A stretch of 44,221 nt of DNA, taken from NCBI RefSeq assembly GCF_934190775.1, contig NZ_CAKPTG010000022.1:1-44221 (forward strand). Reading direction: 5' to 3'. The translations under genes and the position numbers were made by a program. Below, piece after piece: positions 17,801-24,851 of this stretch; the first letter of the stretch is position 1; each line of letters begins with the position of its first letter. This DNA comes from an uncultured Phascolarctobacterium sp. GTDB taxonomy: Bacteria; Bacillota; Negativicutes; Acidaminococcales; Acidaminococcaceae. The notes beneath the pieces were generated by a model. That model did no database searches. It had not been told where the DNA came from and saw nothing but the letters and a program-made list of their open reading frames with translations.

Positions 17801-18407
17801 GGAATGCATCTACCGCATCCTTATCCAGCAGCTTTTCGAGATTAGCATAATCCATAACCTCAATCTTCTGGATTTCGTGGGAGGTACGGAAGCCGTCGAA
17901 GAAGTTCAGGAACGGTACACGGCCTTTGATAGCACTCAGATGTGCTACGCCTGCCAGATCCATAACCTCCTGTACACTGCCTTCAGCCAATAATGCGAAG
18001 CCGGTCTGACGTGCAGCCATAACGTCCTGGTGGTCACCGAAGATAGACAGAGAGCTTGTTGCCAGAGCACGTGCGGAAACGTGGAAAACTGCGGGCAGCA
18101 GCTCGCCGGCCATTTTATACATATTAGGAATCATCAAAAGCAAGCCTTGAGATGCGGTGTAGGTAGTAGTCAGCGCACCTGCCTGCAGAGAGCCGTGAAC
18201 TGCGCCGGAAGCACCAGCTTCAGACTGCATTTCCATCAGCTTTACGGTTTGCCCGAAAATATTCTTTTTGCCTTGGGCAGCCCACTCATCGACAACCTCA
18301 GCCATCGGAGAGGACGGAGTAATAGGATAAATTGCAGCAACATCGGTAAATGCGTAGGAAATATACGCAGCAGCTGTGTTGCCGTCCATTGTTTTCATTT
18401 TTACCAT
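14895..18407 (-). CDS. nifJ: Pyruvate:ferredoxin (flavodoxin) oxidoreductase
   Basis: An 1170-residue single-chain oxidoreductase that converts pyruvate and CoA to acetyl-CoA, CO2 and reduced ferredoxin, central to anaerobic carbon flow. Domain order is: pyruvate-binding domain I (YPITPSSPMAE, residues 26-36); domain II and the gamma-type domain (GLGSDGTVGANK); two 4Fe-4S clusters (CIQCNQCAFVCP near 695 and CTGCGNCAQVCP near 750); and the thiamine diphosphate domain. The last carries CAGCGETPYAK, GDGWAYDIGYGGLDH and the Mg-binding DTEVYSNTGGQSSKSTP. The C-terminal tail wraps the partner subunit in known structures. The start with GAAGGGAA upstream gives the family N-terminus. It has its own promoter and terminator. 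Confidence 0.98.
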   Translation of the reverse strand: MVKMKTMDGNTAAAYISYAFTDVAAIYPITPSSPMAEVVDEWAAQGKKNIFGQTVKLMEMQSEAGASGAVHGSLQAGALTTTYTASQGLLLMIPNMYKMAGELLPAVFHVSARALATSSLSIFGDHQDVMAARQTGFALLAEGSVQEVMDLAGVAHLSAIKGRVPFLNFFDGFRTSHEIQKIEVMDYANLEKLLDKDAVDAFRKRGLNPDNPVIRGTAQNPDIYFQTREAVNTYYNALPEIVENYMGEISKLTGREYHLFNYYGAEDAKDIIIIMGSASETVRTVVDKLNAEGKKVGVLVVHLYRPFSIEHFMGAIPQSVKRIAVLDRTKEPGAFGEPLYLDVRAAFYASDRKPMIIGGRYGLGSKDLLPGDIVAVFDNLASAEPKNNFTISITDDVTNTSLPCVAGVDVTPAGTKGCKFWGLGSDGTVGANKSAIKIIGDHTDMYAQGYFSYDSKKSGGVTVSHLRFGHTPIMAPYLIDAADFVAVHNQSYVHKYDVTAGLKKGGTFLLNCNWSAEDLDVQLPGQLKRYIAKNDIKFYIIDAVKIAQEIGLGGRINMIMQSAFFKLADIIPLADAVKYLKDAVEHSYGKKGQNIVDMNNAAIDKGIDAIVAVDVPASWAEAGDTAAEAATGNEFVDKLLVPMNKLEGDKLPVSAFADYADGTFPSGTAAYEKRGIAIDVPEWQMDTCIQCNQCAFVCPHAAIRPVLMTEEEAAKAPATLPSKPAIGAKGLMFSMSISPLDCTGCGNCAQVCPAPKAKALVMKPLGTQLDKAAAWEYSQKEVAPKANPLNKKTMKGIQFEQPLLEFSGACAGCGETPYAKLVTQLVGDRMMIANATGCTSIWGASAPSMPYTKNCKGHGPSWANSLFEDNAEYGLGMFLGVKQSRERVEDMVKAMLEGELPEDLKAALTDWLEHVNDSEGTRERAEALTAALEKYKDNCDKCAALYDEKQFFVKRSHWIFGGDGWAYDIGYGGLDHVLASGENVNVMVFDTEVYSNTGGQSSKSTPTAAIAKFAASGKKTKKKDLGMMAMSYGYVYVAQVAMGADKNQTLKAIAEAEAYDGPSLIIAYAPCINHGLKVGMGCSQLEEKRAVDCGYWATYRFNPELKEQGKNPFILDSKEPTANFRDFLMGEVRFSSLQKMFPDTAEALFEKTEKDAMTRLDGYKKLAGKE

Positions 18408-18485
18408 TGGATTCCCTTCTTTCTTGAAATCACAAAATTACTTGACCTTAATTTTTACAGGAAAAACTTTCCAGTTCATATAATT

Positions 18486-18514
18486 AGTATACACTACTCA
18501 GCCTTGTTTGTAAA
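18486..18514 (-). promoter_or_regulatory. Promoter of nifJ
   Basis: On the minus strand TTTACA (18509-18514) and TATACT (18486-18491) are 17 bases apart, about 80 bases ahead of the start. The sequence TGTATAC occurs twice nearby, so a regulator site is possible. Confidence 0.6.
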
Positions 18515-18562
18515 ATATCTGCATAAATGTATACAGCATTTTTGCGTAAATAAAATGTGAAA

Positions 18563-18591
18563 AAAGATGCCGCCGATTAAGCAGCATCTTT
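18563..18591 (-). terminator. Terminator of the selenium cluster
   Basis: An AAAGATGC/GCATCTTT stem with extra inner pairs. On the minus strand it is followed by TTTTTC, 8 bases after the selD stop. Confidence 0.8.
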
Positions 18592-18598
18592 AAAATAT

Positions 18599-19639
18599 CT
18601 ACGCTTCCAGATAAATCGCACTGTCAAGTTTTTCGGTCACATAGCCGATAATCTGCGTACTCGGAGCAACAGCCTTAAGCTCTGCCAAGCAAGCCTCTGC
18701 CTCCGCCGCAGGAACAGCACACAGCAGGCCTCCGCTCGTCTGCGGGTCGTACAAAATATCCTGCAGCGCACGCGCGACAGCTCCCACAACACGCACACCG
18801 GCTTCGGCAAAATCACGGTTACGGTATGCGCCTGCAGGAATAAAGCCCATGTCCGCCATCTCGTATGCTTCCTCGTGATAGGGCACATCCTGCGCCTTCA
18901 GGTGCACAGTAACGCCGCTGCCCTGCGCCATCTCCAGACTGTGGCCCAAAAGGGCAAAGCCTGTCACGTCGGTGCAGGCATGCACGCTGTAGTTCACAAG
19001 CACATCATGCGCATATTTATTGAGCGTACTCATCTGCACATACAGCTTGTCGAGCAGCTCCTGCTCTACTAAGCCGGCTTTCGCCGCCGTCGTGAGAATA
19101 CCCACGCCCAAGGGCTTTGTCAGCAGCAGTACGTCACCGGGCTGTGCGCCGCTGTTCGTCCACACGCGCTCAGGCTTCACAAAGCCTGTCACCGCCAAGC
19201 CGTAAATCGGCTCCGCACCGTGAATAGTGTGGCCGCCGGTGATAATTGCGCCTGCTTCATAGGCCTTGGCATAGCCGCCGCGCAAAATCTCCTGCACGGT
19301 TGCCTTATCCATCTTCTCGGGGATGCACATAATGTTCAGCGCCAGCTTCGGTTCACCGCCCATAGCGTAAACATCGCTCAAAGCGTTTGTCGCCGCAATC
19401 TGTCCATACATAAAGGGATTATCGACAATCGGCGGAAAGAAATCCGTTGTCTGCACAATCGCCAGCTCGTCGCTCACCTTATAAACGCTGGCATCGTCGC
19501 TTTTATCGTAACCTACCAAAAGATTAGCATCATAATGCGTCTGAAAGCCTGCCAGCAAATTGCACAGCGTACCGGCACCGACCTTGGCCCCGCAGCCCGC
19601 ACAGCTCGCCAGCTTCGTCAGCTTTACTTCGTTTTCCAT
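18599..19639 (-). CDS. selD: Selenide, water dikinase (Cys form)
   Basis: A 346-residue selenophosphate synthetase. It makes monoselenophosphate from selenide and ATP, the selenium donor for selenocysteine, 2-selenouridine and labile-selenium enzymes. The N-terminal catalytic region is SCAGCGAKV, with the catalytic position read as a normal Cys codon (TGC), not UGA. Nucleotide-binding glycine-rich and Asp residues are in LLVGYDKSDDASVY and TDFFPPIVDNP, with ALSDVYAMGGEPKLALN, TGGHTI and CTDVTGFALLGH further along. It is the last gene of the minus-strand selenium operon. Confidence 0.96.
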   Translation of the reverse strand: MENEVKLTKLASCAGCGAKVGAGTLCNLLAGFQTHYDANLLVGYDKSDDASVYKVSDELAIVQTTDFFPPIVDNPFMYGQIAATNALSDVYAMGGEPKLALNIMCIPEKMDKATVQEILRGGYAKAYEAGAIITGGHTIHGAEPIYGLAVTGFVKPERVWTNSGAQPGDVLLLTKPLGVGILTTAAKAGLVEQELLDKLYVQMSTLNKYAHDVLVNYSVHACTDVTGFALLGHSLEMAQGSGVTVHLKAQDVPYHEEAYEMADMGFIPAGAYRNRDFAEAGVRVVGAVARALQDILYDPQTSGGLLCAVPAAEAEACLAELKAVAPSTQIIGYVTEKLDSAIYLEA

Positions 19640-19654
19640 AGCTCAAACCTCCGC

Positions 19655-19903
19655 TTATTCGGCAGCAGTATACAAAACCTCGTAGCCATTCTCCCGCTCA
19701 CGCACTATCTGCTCCAGCTCCGGCGTCTGCAGGGACGCTGCATCCTCCAGCGCCTCCGTTTTAAAAAATACGCAGGTACCGCAGCTGCTGCTCAGGCTGC
19801 GCGGTACAGGGCGCACCTGCGCCTGCCAGCCGCGCTCCGCACACAGATGCTGAAAGCGCACCGCGCCGAAGTGCGAAAAGAACGTTGCAATATACTGCAT
19901 CAT
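19655..19903 (-). CDS. DUF3343 protein, putative Se/S carrier
   Basis: An 82-residue protein of the DUF3343 type, which recurs in selenium gene clusters. The pattern is an N-terminal FFSHFGAVRFQHLC helix and a central VRPVPRSLSSSCGTCVFF with the conserved CGxC pair (about residues 41-44). The N-terminal half resembles the SirA/YedF fold. By family context it may carry a chalcogen atom to SelD, which is an inference. Its start overlaps the stop of the YedF-like gene by 4 bases, so translation is coupled. Confidence 0.8.
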   Translation of the reverse strand: MMQYIATFFSHFGAVRFQHLCAERGWQAQVRPVPRSLSSSCGTCVFFKTEALEDAASLQTPELEQIVRERENGYEVLYTAAE

Positions 19904-20106
19904 TTGCTCAGGGACAGAGTAAATTCGCCGTCCTGCTCCGTCACAGCAACCTTATAACCCTGATGCTGTGCGTAGCGTGTTACATTTTCCTTGGAGGTAT
20001 TGTTATCCACGATTACCTCATAAGCAGCCTCGCCGCTCATCATCGCCTGACGCGTCAGGATAACAGGTTCGGGACAGGAAAGTCCTCTTGCATCAATAGT
20101 TTTCAT
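19900..20106 (-). CDS. TusA/YedF-like sulfurtransferase
   Basis: A 68-residue two-layer alpha/beta protein of the TusA/SirA family. The N-terminal DARGLSCPEPVILTRQAM carries the CPxP motif with the persulfide or perselenide cysteine at residue 11. This size and neighbourhood (yedE upstream, DUF3343 and selD downstream) match the N-terminal YedF domain of selenium metabolism. It probably relays selenium delivered by the YedE transporter to SelD (inference). It starts 9 bases after the yedE stop. Confidence 0.88.
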   Translation of the reverse strand: MKTIDARGLSCPEPVILTRQAMMSGEAAYEVIVDNNTSKENVTRYAQHQGYKVAVTEQDGEFTLSLSK

Positions 20107-20115
20107 AGCGTTTCC

Positions 20116-21189
20116 TCACTTTTTATATGTATTCAGATAAGCAATCAAGGTAACAACAACAATGCCGATAACAACAGCAATCTGGCCGTTAGCGGTCGGA
20201 CCGTTGCCGCTGGATGCCAGGCCGAAGTTATGCGCAAAGGCCGCACCCACGATAAAGCCCAGCAGAGTTACGGCGCTATCGGAGTTGCCTTCGCCGGACA
20301 GCACCAGCTGGCGCATCGGGCAGCCGCCCAAAAGTACGCAGGCAAAGCCCGCCAGGAAAAGTCCCAGCACGTTCCACAGTGCATCGGTGTGCGCAATAGG
20401 CTGCGCCGCAAAGCCTACCTTGAAGAAGGCACCGCCGGTTACAGAGGTCAGCACAACATTGCAGGCAGCAGCTGCCGCAACAACAGCCACAAAGCCCCAC
20501 AGCATTTTTGTTTCCTTAAAGAGAATAAAGTCGCGAATACCGGCAATCATGCAGAAGCGTGTACGCTGCGTAAGATAACCAACTGCCACTGCAGCAATCA
20601 GGCTCACAGCAACAGCCGCATGCTTGGCACCGGGGCCGCCGCCTGCCTTGGTAAAGTGGATGAAGGCCGGTGCAGCAACGAGCAGCACCAACAGCACAAC
20701 GGCAATCACCGACATAATGCTACCTTCCGCCGCCGTCATCTTATAGGTACGCTTCAAGCTGTAGCCGCGGTTTAAAAAGAAAATACCGGCATAAATGCCT
20801 GCCGCAAAGCCAACCAGGCCGACAACAGCGTTCAAATCACCGCCGGCAATACGCAGCAGCATTCTGAACGGACAACCCAAAAACATCAGACAGCCGATCA
20901 TCGCAAAAAAGCCCAGCACAAAACGTGTCAGCGGAGAGCTGCCGCCCTTCGGCGAAAATTCTCCGTGCAGATATGCCGCACCCAGCGCGCCCAGCACCAG
21001 ACCGCTGATTTCCGGACGGATGTACTGCACAGCCTTGGCTGCATGCAGTCCCAAGCCACCGGCAGTATCACGCAAAAAACAGGCAATACACAGGCCCATG
21101 TTGGCCGGATTGCCGAAAAACACCAGCATTGCTGCCACCAGACCGATAATCGCGCCTGTTGCAACAATCGTTACTTGTTCATTTTTCAT
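20116..21189 (-). CDS. yedE: YedE-family putative selenium transporter
   Basis: A 357-residue polytopic membrane protein with about ten helices of the YeeE/YedE family. Two pseudo-repeats each carry a conserved cysteine-glycine segment (LMFLGCPFRMLLRI and VLLGGCPMRQLVLSGEGNSDS), the predicted path for thiosulfate or selenium species. The linked yedF-like, DUF3343 and selD genes favour selenium. The frame opens at 21240, but the ATG at 21189 has GGGGAGG 7 bases upstream and gives the normal N-terminus. It is the first gene of the minus-strand operon and has its own promoter. Confidence 0.9.
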   Translation of the reverse strand: MKNEQVTIVATGAIIGLVAAMLVFFGNPANMGLCIACFLRDTAGGLGLHAAKAVQYIRPEISGLVLGALGAAYLHGEFSPKGGSSPLTRFVLGFFAMIGCLMFLGCPFRMLLRIAGGDLNAVVGLVGFAAGIYAGIFFLNRGYSLKRTYKMTAAEGSIMSVIAVVLLVLLVAAPAFIHFTKAGGGPGAKHAAVAVSLIAAVAVGYLTQRTRFCMIAGIRDFILFKETKMLWGFVAVVAAAAACNVVLTSVTGGAFFKVGFAAQPIAHTDALWNVLGLFLAGFACVLLGGCPMRQLVLSGEGNSDSAVTLLGFIVGAAFAHNFGLASSGNGPTANGQIAVVIGIVVVTLIAYLNTYKK

Positions 21190-21221
21190 GAAAAGCCTCC
21201 CCAAAATATTTCTTCGACAAA

Positions 21222-21251
21222 AGTATATCATAGCCCACATGCTTATACCAA
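21222..21251 (-). promoter_or_regulatory. Promoter of the yedE-selD operon
   Basis: On the minus strand TTGGTA (21246-21251) and TATACT (21222-21227) are 18 bases apart, about 35 bases before the yedE start. The region up to the divergent desulfurase gene at 21338 is only about 90 bases, so a shared operator for the LysR protein is plausible. Confidence 0.55.
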
Positions 21252-21337
21252 TATCATTTATAGATAAAGCTGATTGATTTATTAGCTTTTCAGATAATTA
21301 TATGATAGAATAGGCGTAACATGAGGAGGTACGGAAA

Positions 21338-22525
21338 ATGCAGCAAATTTATCTCGACAACGCCAGCACCACCTTTCCCAAGCCACAGGCAGTTGCTGAC
21401 GCAGTTTATCAATATATTACAAATGCAGGCACCAACATCAGCCGCGGTACCTGCGCTGCGAGCAGCGAGGACCTTGTTTTTGCCACTCGCGAGCAGCTTT
21501 GCCGCTTTTTCGGCGGCGAGGACAGCAAAAATGTTGTCTTTACGAAGAACATTACCGAAAGCCTGAATATCATCATCAAGGGACTGCTGCACAGCGGCGA
21601 CCATGTGCTTGTTACCGCTATGGAGCACAACGCCGTCATGCGTCCGCTCCAACAAATCGGCACAGAGCTGACTGCAGGCAACGCTCCCACTGACGCTATC
21701 ACCTTCAGCCGCATTCCCTGCGACGCGGAGGGAGCACTGTGCTTAGACGCTTTGCCGCAGCTTGTGCGCCCTAACACCAAGGCCATCATCATGACACACG
21801 CCAGCAATGTCTGCGGCACGCTGCAGCCCTTGGCAGCAATCGGCAGCTTCTGCCAAGAGTATAACCTGAAATTCATCGTCGACAGTGCGCAAAGCGCCGG
21901 CGTCGTTCCTGTCGACATGCAGGAAATGCACATCGACGCTCTCGCCTTTACGGGGCACAAGGGACTTTTGGCACCGCAGGGCATCGGCGGTTTTGTGCTG
22001 CGTGAAAGCATTATCGACGAAATAACACCGCTCATTGTCGGCGGCACCGGCAGCCTCAGCCATACGGAGCACACTCCCCGCTTCATGCCGGATAAATTCG
22101 AAGCAGGCACGCTCAACCTGCCGGGCATCGCCGGTCTGCGTGCTTCACTAGGCTGGCTGCAGCAACAGGGCATTGACAAAATCCGCACGCACGAGCTGAC
22201 GCTTACGCAGCAATTTATAGACGGACTGCAGCAATTAGAAGCACAAAATTTATTGCGAATCGTCGGCAAAAGGGACTGCAGCGACCGCGTAGGCGTCGTT
22301 TCCATAAGCACAGATATAATGGACATCGCAGAGCTGGCCTTCATTCTGGCAGACAAATACGCCATCGCTACGCGCGTAGGCCTGCACTGCGCCCCCAACG
22401 CTCACAAAACGCTCGGAACCTATCCCACGGGAACGCTGCGCTTTTCTTTCGGTTGGCACAATACTGCGGAGGAAGTCAATGTTGCCCTGCAAGCATTGAA
22501 AGAGGTGCTCGCCCATGGACTTTAA
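21338..22525 (+). CDS. Cysteine desulfurase / selenocysteine lyase-like enzyme
   Basis: A 395-residue class V aminotransferase-fold PLP enzyme of the desulfurase subgroup that travels with selenium genes. Features in order are YLDNASTTFPKP at the N-terminus, the THASNVCGTLQP cofactor region near 150, IVDSAQSAGVVPVDM with the PLP-binding Asp, and the Schiff-base lysine in FTGHKGLLAPQG near 210. The C-terminal active-site loop is RVGLHCAPNAHKTLGT, with the persulfide-forming Cys. Released sulfur or selenium would go to the carriers encoded across the divergent promoter. GAGG precedes the ATG. The last codons overlap the LysR gene. Confidence 0.93.
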   Translation: MQQIYLDNASTTFPKPQAVADAVYQYITNAGTNISRGTCAASSEDLVFATREQLCRFFGGEDSKNVVFTKNITESLNIIIKGLLHSGDHVLVTAMEHNAVMRPLQQIGTELTAGNAPTDAITFSRIPCDAEGALCLDALPQLVRPNTKAIIMTHASNVCGTLQPLAAIGSFCQEYNLKFIVDSAQSAGVVPVDMQEMHIDALAFTGHKGLLAPQGIGGFVLRESIIDEITPLIVGGTGSLSHTEHTPRFMPDKFEAGTLNLPGIAGLRASLGWLQQQGIDKIRTHELTLTQQFIDGLQQLEAQNLLRIVGKRDCSDRVGVVSISTDIMDIAELAFILADKYAIATRVGLHCAPNAHKTLGTYPTGTLRFSFGWHNTAEEVNVALQALKEVLAHGL

Positions 22526-23408
22526 ACAGCTGCAAAGCTTTGTCACCGTAGTACAGGAGGAAAGCTTCACACAGGCTGCAAGCAGGCTCTTCGTATCGCA
22601 ATCCACCGTCAGCACGCACATCCACCAGCTGGAAAGCGAGCTTAACACCAAGCTCATTCTGCGTACCACCAAAAGCCTGCAGACGACACCAAAGGGACGC
22701 GAGCTTTACGAATACGCCCTGAATATACTGGAGCTGAAGGAGCGCATGGTACAGGCCTGCTCTATCGAAAGCCAGCGCATCATTCACCTTGGCGCTTCCA
22801 CCATCCCCTCAGCTTATATCCTGCCGCAGCTTTTGGCCGACTTCGGCAAGCTGCATCAGGATATTTACTTCATCATTCACCAGAGCGACAGCCAGGGCAT
22901 TATCAACGGCCTGAAGGACGGCTTGTTTAACCTTGGCTTCATCGGCATGAGCTGTGAGGACAGCGACTTCTGCTGCCAACCCTTCTGCCACGACCGCATG
23001 GTAGTCATCACCCCGGTCAACGAGCATTTTCTGCGCTATAAACAGCAAAAGGAACATGTACTGCCGGAGCTTTTGCGCGAACCACTGATTCTGCGCGAAA
23101 AGGGCAGCGGCAGCAAAAAAATGGCCGATAACTTTCTGGCGCACAGCGGTATTTCCGAGGACGAGCTGCAGATTATTGCCCGCGTCAACGATCAGGAAAC
23201 CATCAAAAACCTTGTCGCCAGCGGCATGGGCATATCCATTATCTCGGAAAAGGCGGCGCACAACTTTCTGCAGGAAAAACGTTTGCTGGCCTTCGAGCTG
23301 CCGCAAGCTTTTTCCGAACGCAGCCTCTACCTCATCTACCGCAAAAATTATCTGCTGCCAAGCTACGTCAAGGAGTTTCTAAACTTCATCAGCCAAAGCA
23401 AATTATAA
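22515..23408 (+). CDS. LysR regulator of the selenium cluster
   Basis: A 297-residue LysR-type regulator. The N-terminal winged helix-turn-helix covers residues 1-60 (FKQLQSFVTVVQEESFTQAASRLFVSQSTVSTHIHQLE), followed by a linker helix and a substrate-binding effector domain (about 90-295). It starts inside the last codons of the desulfurase gene (11-base overlap), so the two are translated together. A LysR subgroup is known to accompany YedE/SelD/desulfurase sets, and this protein fits it by context. It probably controls the divergent promoters at 21240-21338. The effector is unknown. Confidence 0.92.
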   Translation: MDFKQLQSFVTVVQEESFTQAASRLFVSQSTVSTHIHQLESELNTKLILRTTKSLQTTPKGRELYEYALNILELKERMVQACSIESQRIIHLGASTIPSAYILPQLLADFGKLHQDIYFIIHQSDSQGIINGLKDGLFNLGFIGMSCEDSDFCCQPFCHDRMVVITPVNEHFLRYKQQKEHVLPELLREPLILREKGSGSKKMADNFLAHSGISEDELQIIARVNDQETIKNLVASGMGISIISEKAAHNFLQEKRLLAFELPQAFSERSLYLIYRKNYLLPSYVKEFLNFISQSKL

Positions 23409-23417
23409 GCATAACAA

Positions 23418-23460
23418 AACGAGTACGCACAGGACGAATCCCGGCGTACTCGTTATTTTT
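23418..23460. terminator. Bidirectional terminator
   Basis: A perfect 11-bp stem AACGAGTACGC/GCGTACTCGTT followed by ATTTTTTT on the plus strand. On the minus strand the tail is weaker (TTGTTATG). It separates the LysR gene from the convergent stress-protein genes. Confidence 0.88.
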
Positions 23461-23468
23461 TTGCATAT

Positions 23469-23885
23469 TTACTTAACAATTGTCACGGGCACATTAGCGT
23501 TTTCCACTATGACGCTGCTGACACTATTGCGGAACAAGCCTTCCAAAACTCCCATGCCTCTGCTGCCCAGCACGATACCATCACATTCCTGCTCATCTAC
23601 AGCACGCAGGATGCTTTCGGCAATATCGTTGTCGTTTTCCAGCAAATAAGTGCAATCGATGTTCTTGCCGCTGAGAATCGCATGTGCGGCATCAAGCACT
23701 TCATCACCCATCTGAACATACAGGCAATCGCTTCCAAATTCCACAATATGCTGTTTCATTCTGCCGGAAAGCACCGTCATAACCACCAGCGAGCCGCGCG
23801 TATAGCTTACAAGCTCACAGGCATATTCCAATGCTCTCCAGGAATGCTCCGTACCGTCAATAGGTACAAGAATGCGTTTCAGCAT
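23469..23885 (-). CDS. Universal stress protein, UspA family (copy 1)
   Basis: A 138-residue single-domain universal stress protein. It begins with ILVPIDGTEHSWRALEYA and ends with the core strand NVPVTIVK. The nucleotide loop reads GSRGMGVLEGLFRNSVSS. The third glycine of the usual G-2x-G-9x-G(S/T) ATP motif is replaced by Asn, so ATP binding may be altered. It lies one base after the stop of a second family member, so both are co-transcribed. The two share fold and ends but are clearly diverged. Confidence 0.93.
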   Translation of the reverse strand: MLKRILVPIDGTEHSWRALEYACELVSYTRGSLVVMTVLSGRMKQHIVEFGSDCLYVQMGDEVLDAAHAILSGKNIDCTYLLENDNDIAESILRAVDEQECDGIVLGSRGMGVLEGLFRNSVSSVIVENANVPVTIVK

Positions 23886-23886
23886 T

Positions 23887-24324
23887 TTATTTTACAATCA
23901 GCACAGGTACATTTGCATATTGAGCAACCTTAGAGCTTACGCTGCCAAGGAAAAATTCAGCAATACCGGAAAGGCCACGGCTGCCGATTATGATTGCATC
24001 TGCGCCGGTCTTTTTAGCCATAGCAATGATGCGTTCGGACGGATGGCCAACCTCCAGGCTGAATTTGGTTTCGCCTTCGTAGTTTCTCAGACGCTCCTGC
24101 GCCATTTCGAGAACCTTGTCACCAATTTTCTCCAGCTCACTGTTGCCCTGGCTTACAGTCGCATGATCCAGAGGCACTGCCAGCAAAGCAGCATTATTAT
24201 ATGGTTGGATTACATTGATTACATGCAGTTCGCCGCCAAACTTTTTGCCAAGCTCTACAGCAGTATCCAGTGCTCTCCAGGAGCCTTCACTGCCATCTAC
24301 AGGAACAAGAATCTTTTTAAACAT
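23887..24324 (-). CDS. Universal stress protein, UspA family (copy 2)
   Basis: A 145-residue universal stress protein with KILVPVDGSEGSWRALDTA at the start. It has a complete ATP-type loop GSRGLSGIAEFFLGSVSS near the end, then NVPVLIVK. It is the first gene of a two-gene tandem. GGAGGTGCG lies upstream of its ATG. The precise stress role cannot be read from sequence. Confidence 0.94.
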   Translation of the reverse strand: MFKKILVPVDGSEGSWRALDTAVELGKKFGGELHVINVIQPYNNAALLAVPLDHATVSQGNSELEKIGDKVLEMAQERLRNYEGETKFSLEVGHPSERIIAMAKKTGADAIIIGSRGLSGIAEFFLGSVSSKVAQYANVPVLIVK

Positions 24325-24444
24325 AACAACGCACCTCCATAATAATGCACATGTTGTAATTTATTTATTATATTTTTTACAAGAAGAGGCTTTTTTTCTT
24401 CTTACGTTATATATTCTGCTTTAGCGCAAAAAATCCTGCCTGAA

Positions 24445-24834
24445 TTACTCGCGGCCGCGATTTTTTCTTTTTTCGTGGATGCGGGCAGATTTCTTGCTGA
24501 ACTTTTTCGGTTCGTCAGCCAGCTTTGCCAGTTCGGAGGGAGATTGCTCCTTAGCCTCGGCAAAGTTTTCGCCCTTCACAAAGCGGAAATAAAGCGCAAT
24601 GCCGGCAATCAGCACCAGAGGAATGCTGCCGATAATATAACGGTAGCTCTGCGGTGCAGCCATTGTGATAAAGTCATAGATAACGATACATGCAGGCACC
24701 AGAATAATTTGTCCCATGCGGGCGAGGAAGCCGTCCTTACCCATAAAGCGCACTACCATGCCATAAGCCAAAAAGGCTACCGCAAAGGAAACGAAAGACA
24801 TAAATACCAGAAACGCAAAAAACTCAAAATTCAT
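24445..24834 (-). CDS. Small membrane protein of unknown function
   Basis: A 129-residue protein with three predicted helices (about residues 5-27, 40-58 and 66-83). The C-terminal 45 residues are very basic and probably cytosolic (KKFSKKSARIHEKRKNRGRE). I do not recognise a family. It follows the FAD dehydrogenase gene by 17 bases on the same strand, so the two are probably one transcript. The basic tail might contact nucleic acid or ribosomes, which is speculation. Confidence 0.65.
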   Translation of the reverse strand: MNFEFFAFLVFMSFVSFAVAFLAYGMVVRFMGKDGFLARMGQIILVPACIVIYDFITMAAPQSYRYIIGSIPLVLIAGIALYFRFVKGENFAEAKEQSPSELAKLADEPKKFSKKSARIHEKRKNRGRE

Positions 24835-24851
24835 CTAAAAAAGCACCTTCC

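Noticed and set aside
15834..17993. 719-codon open frame on the plus strand
   Set aside because: It lies antisense to nifJ, which has clear motifs on the other strand; the opposite frame is open because of codon bias.
18599..19639. Selenocysteine form of SelD
   Set aside because: The catalytic codon reads TGC, a cysteine, and no in-frame UGA occurs.
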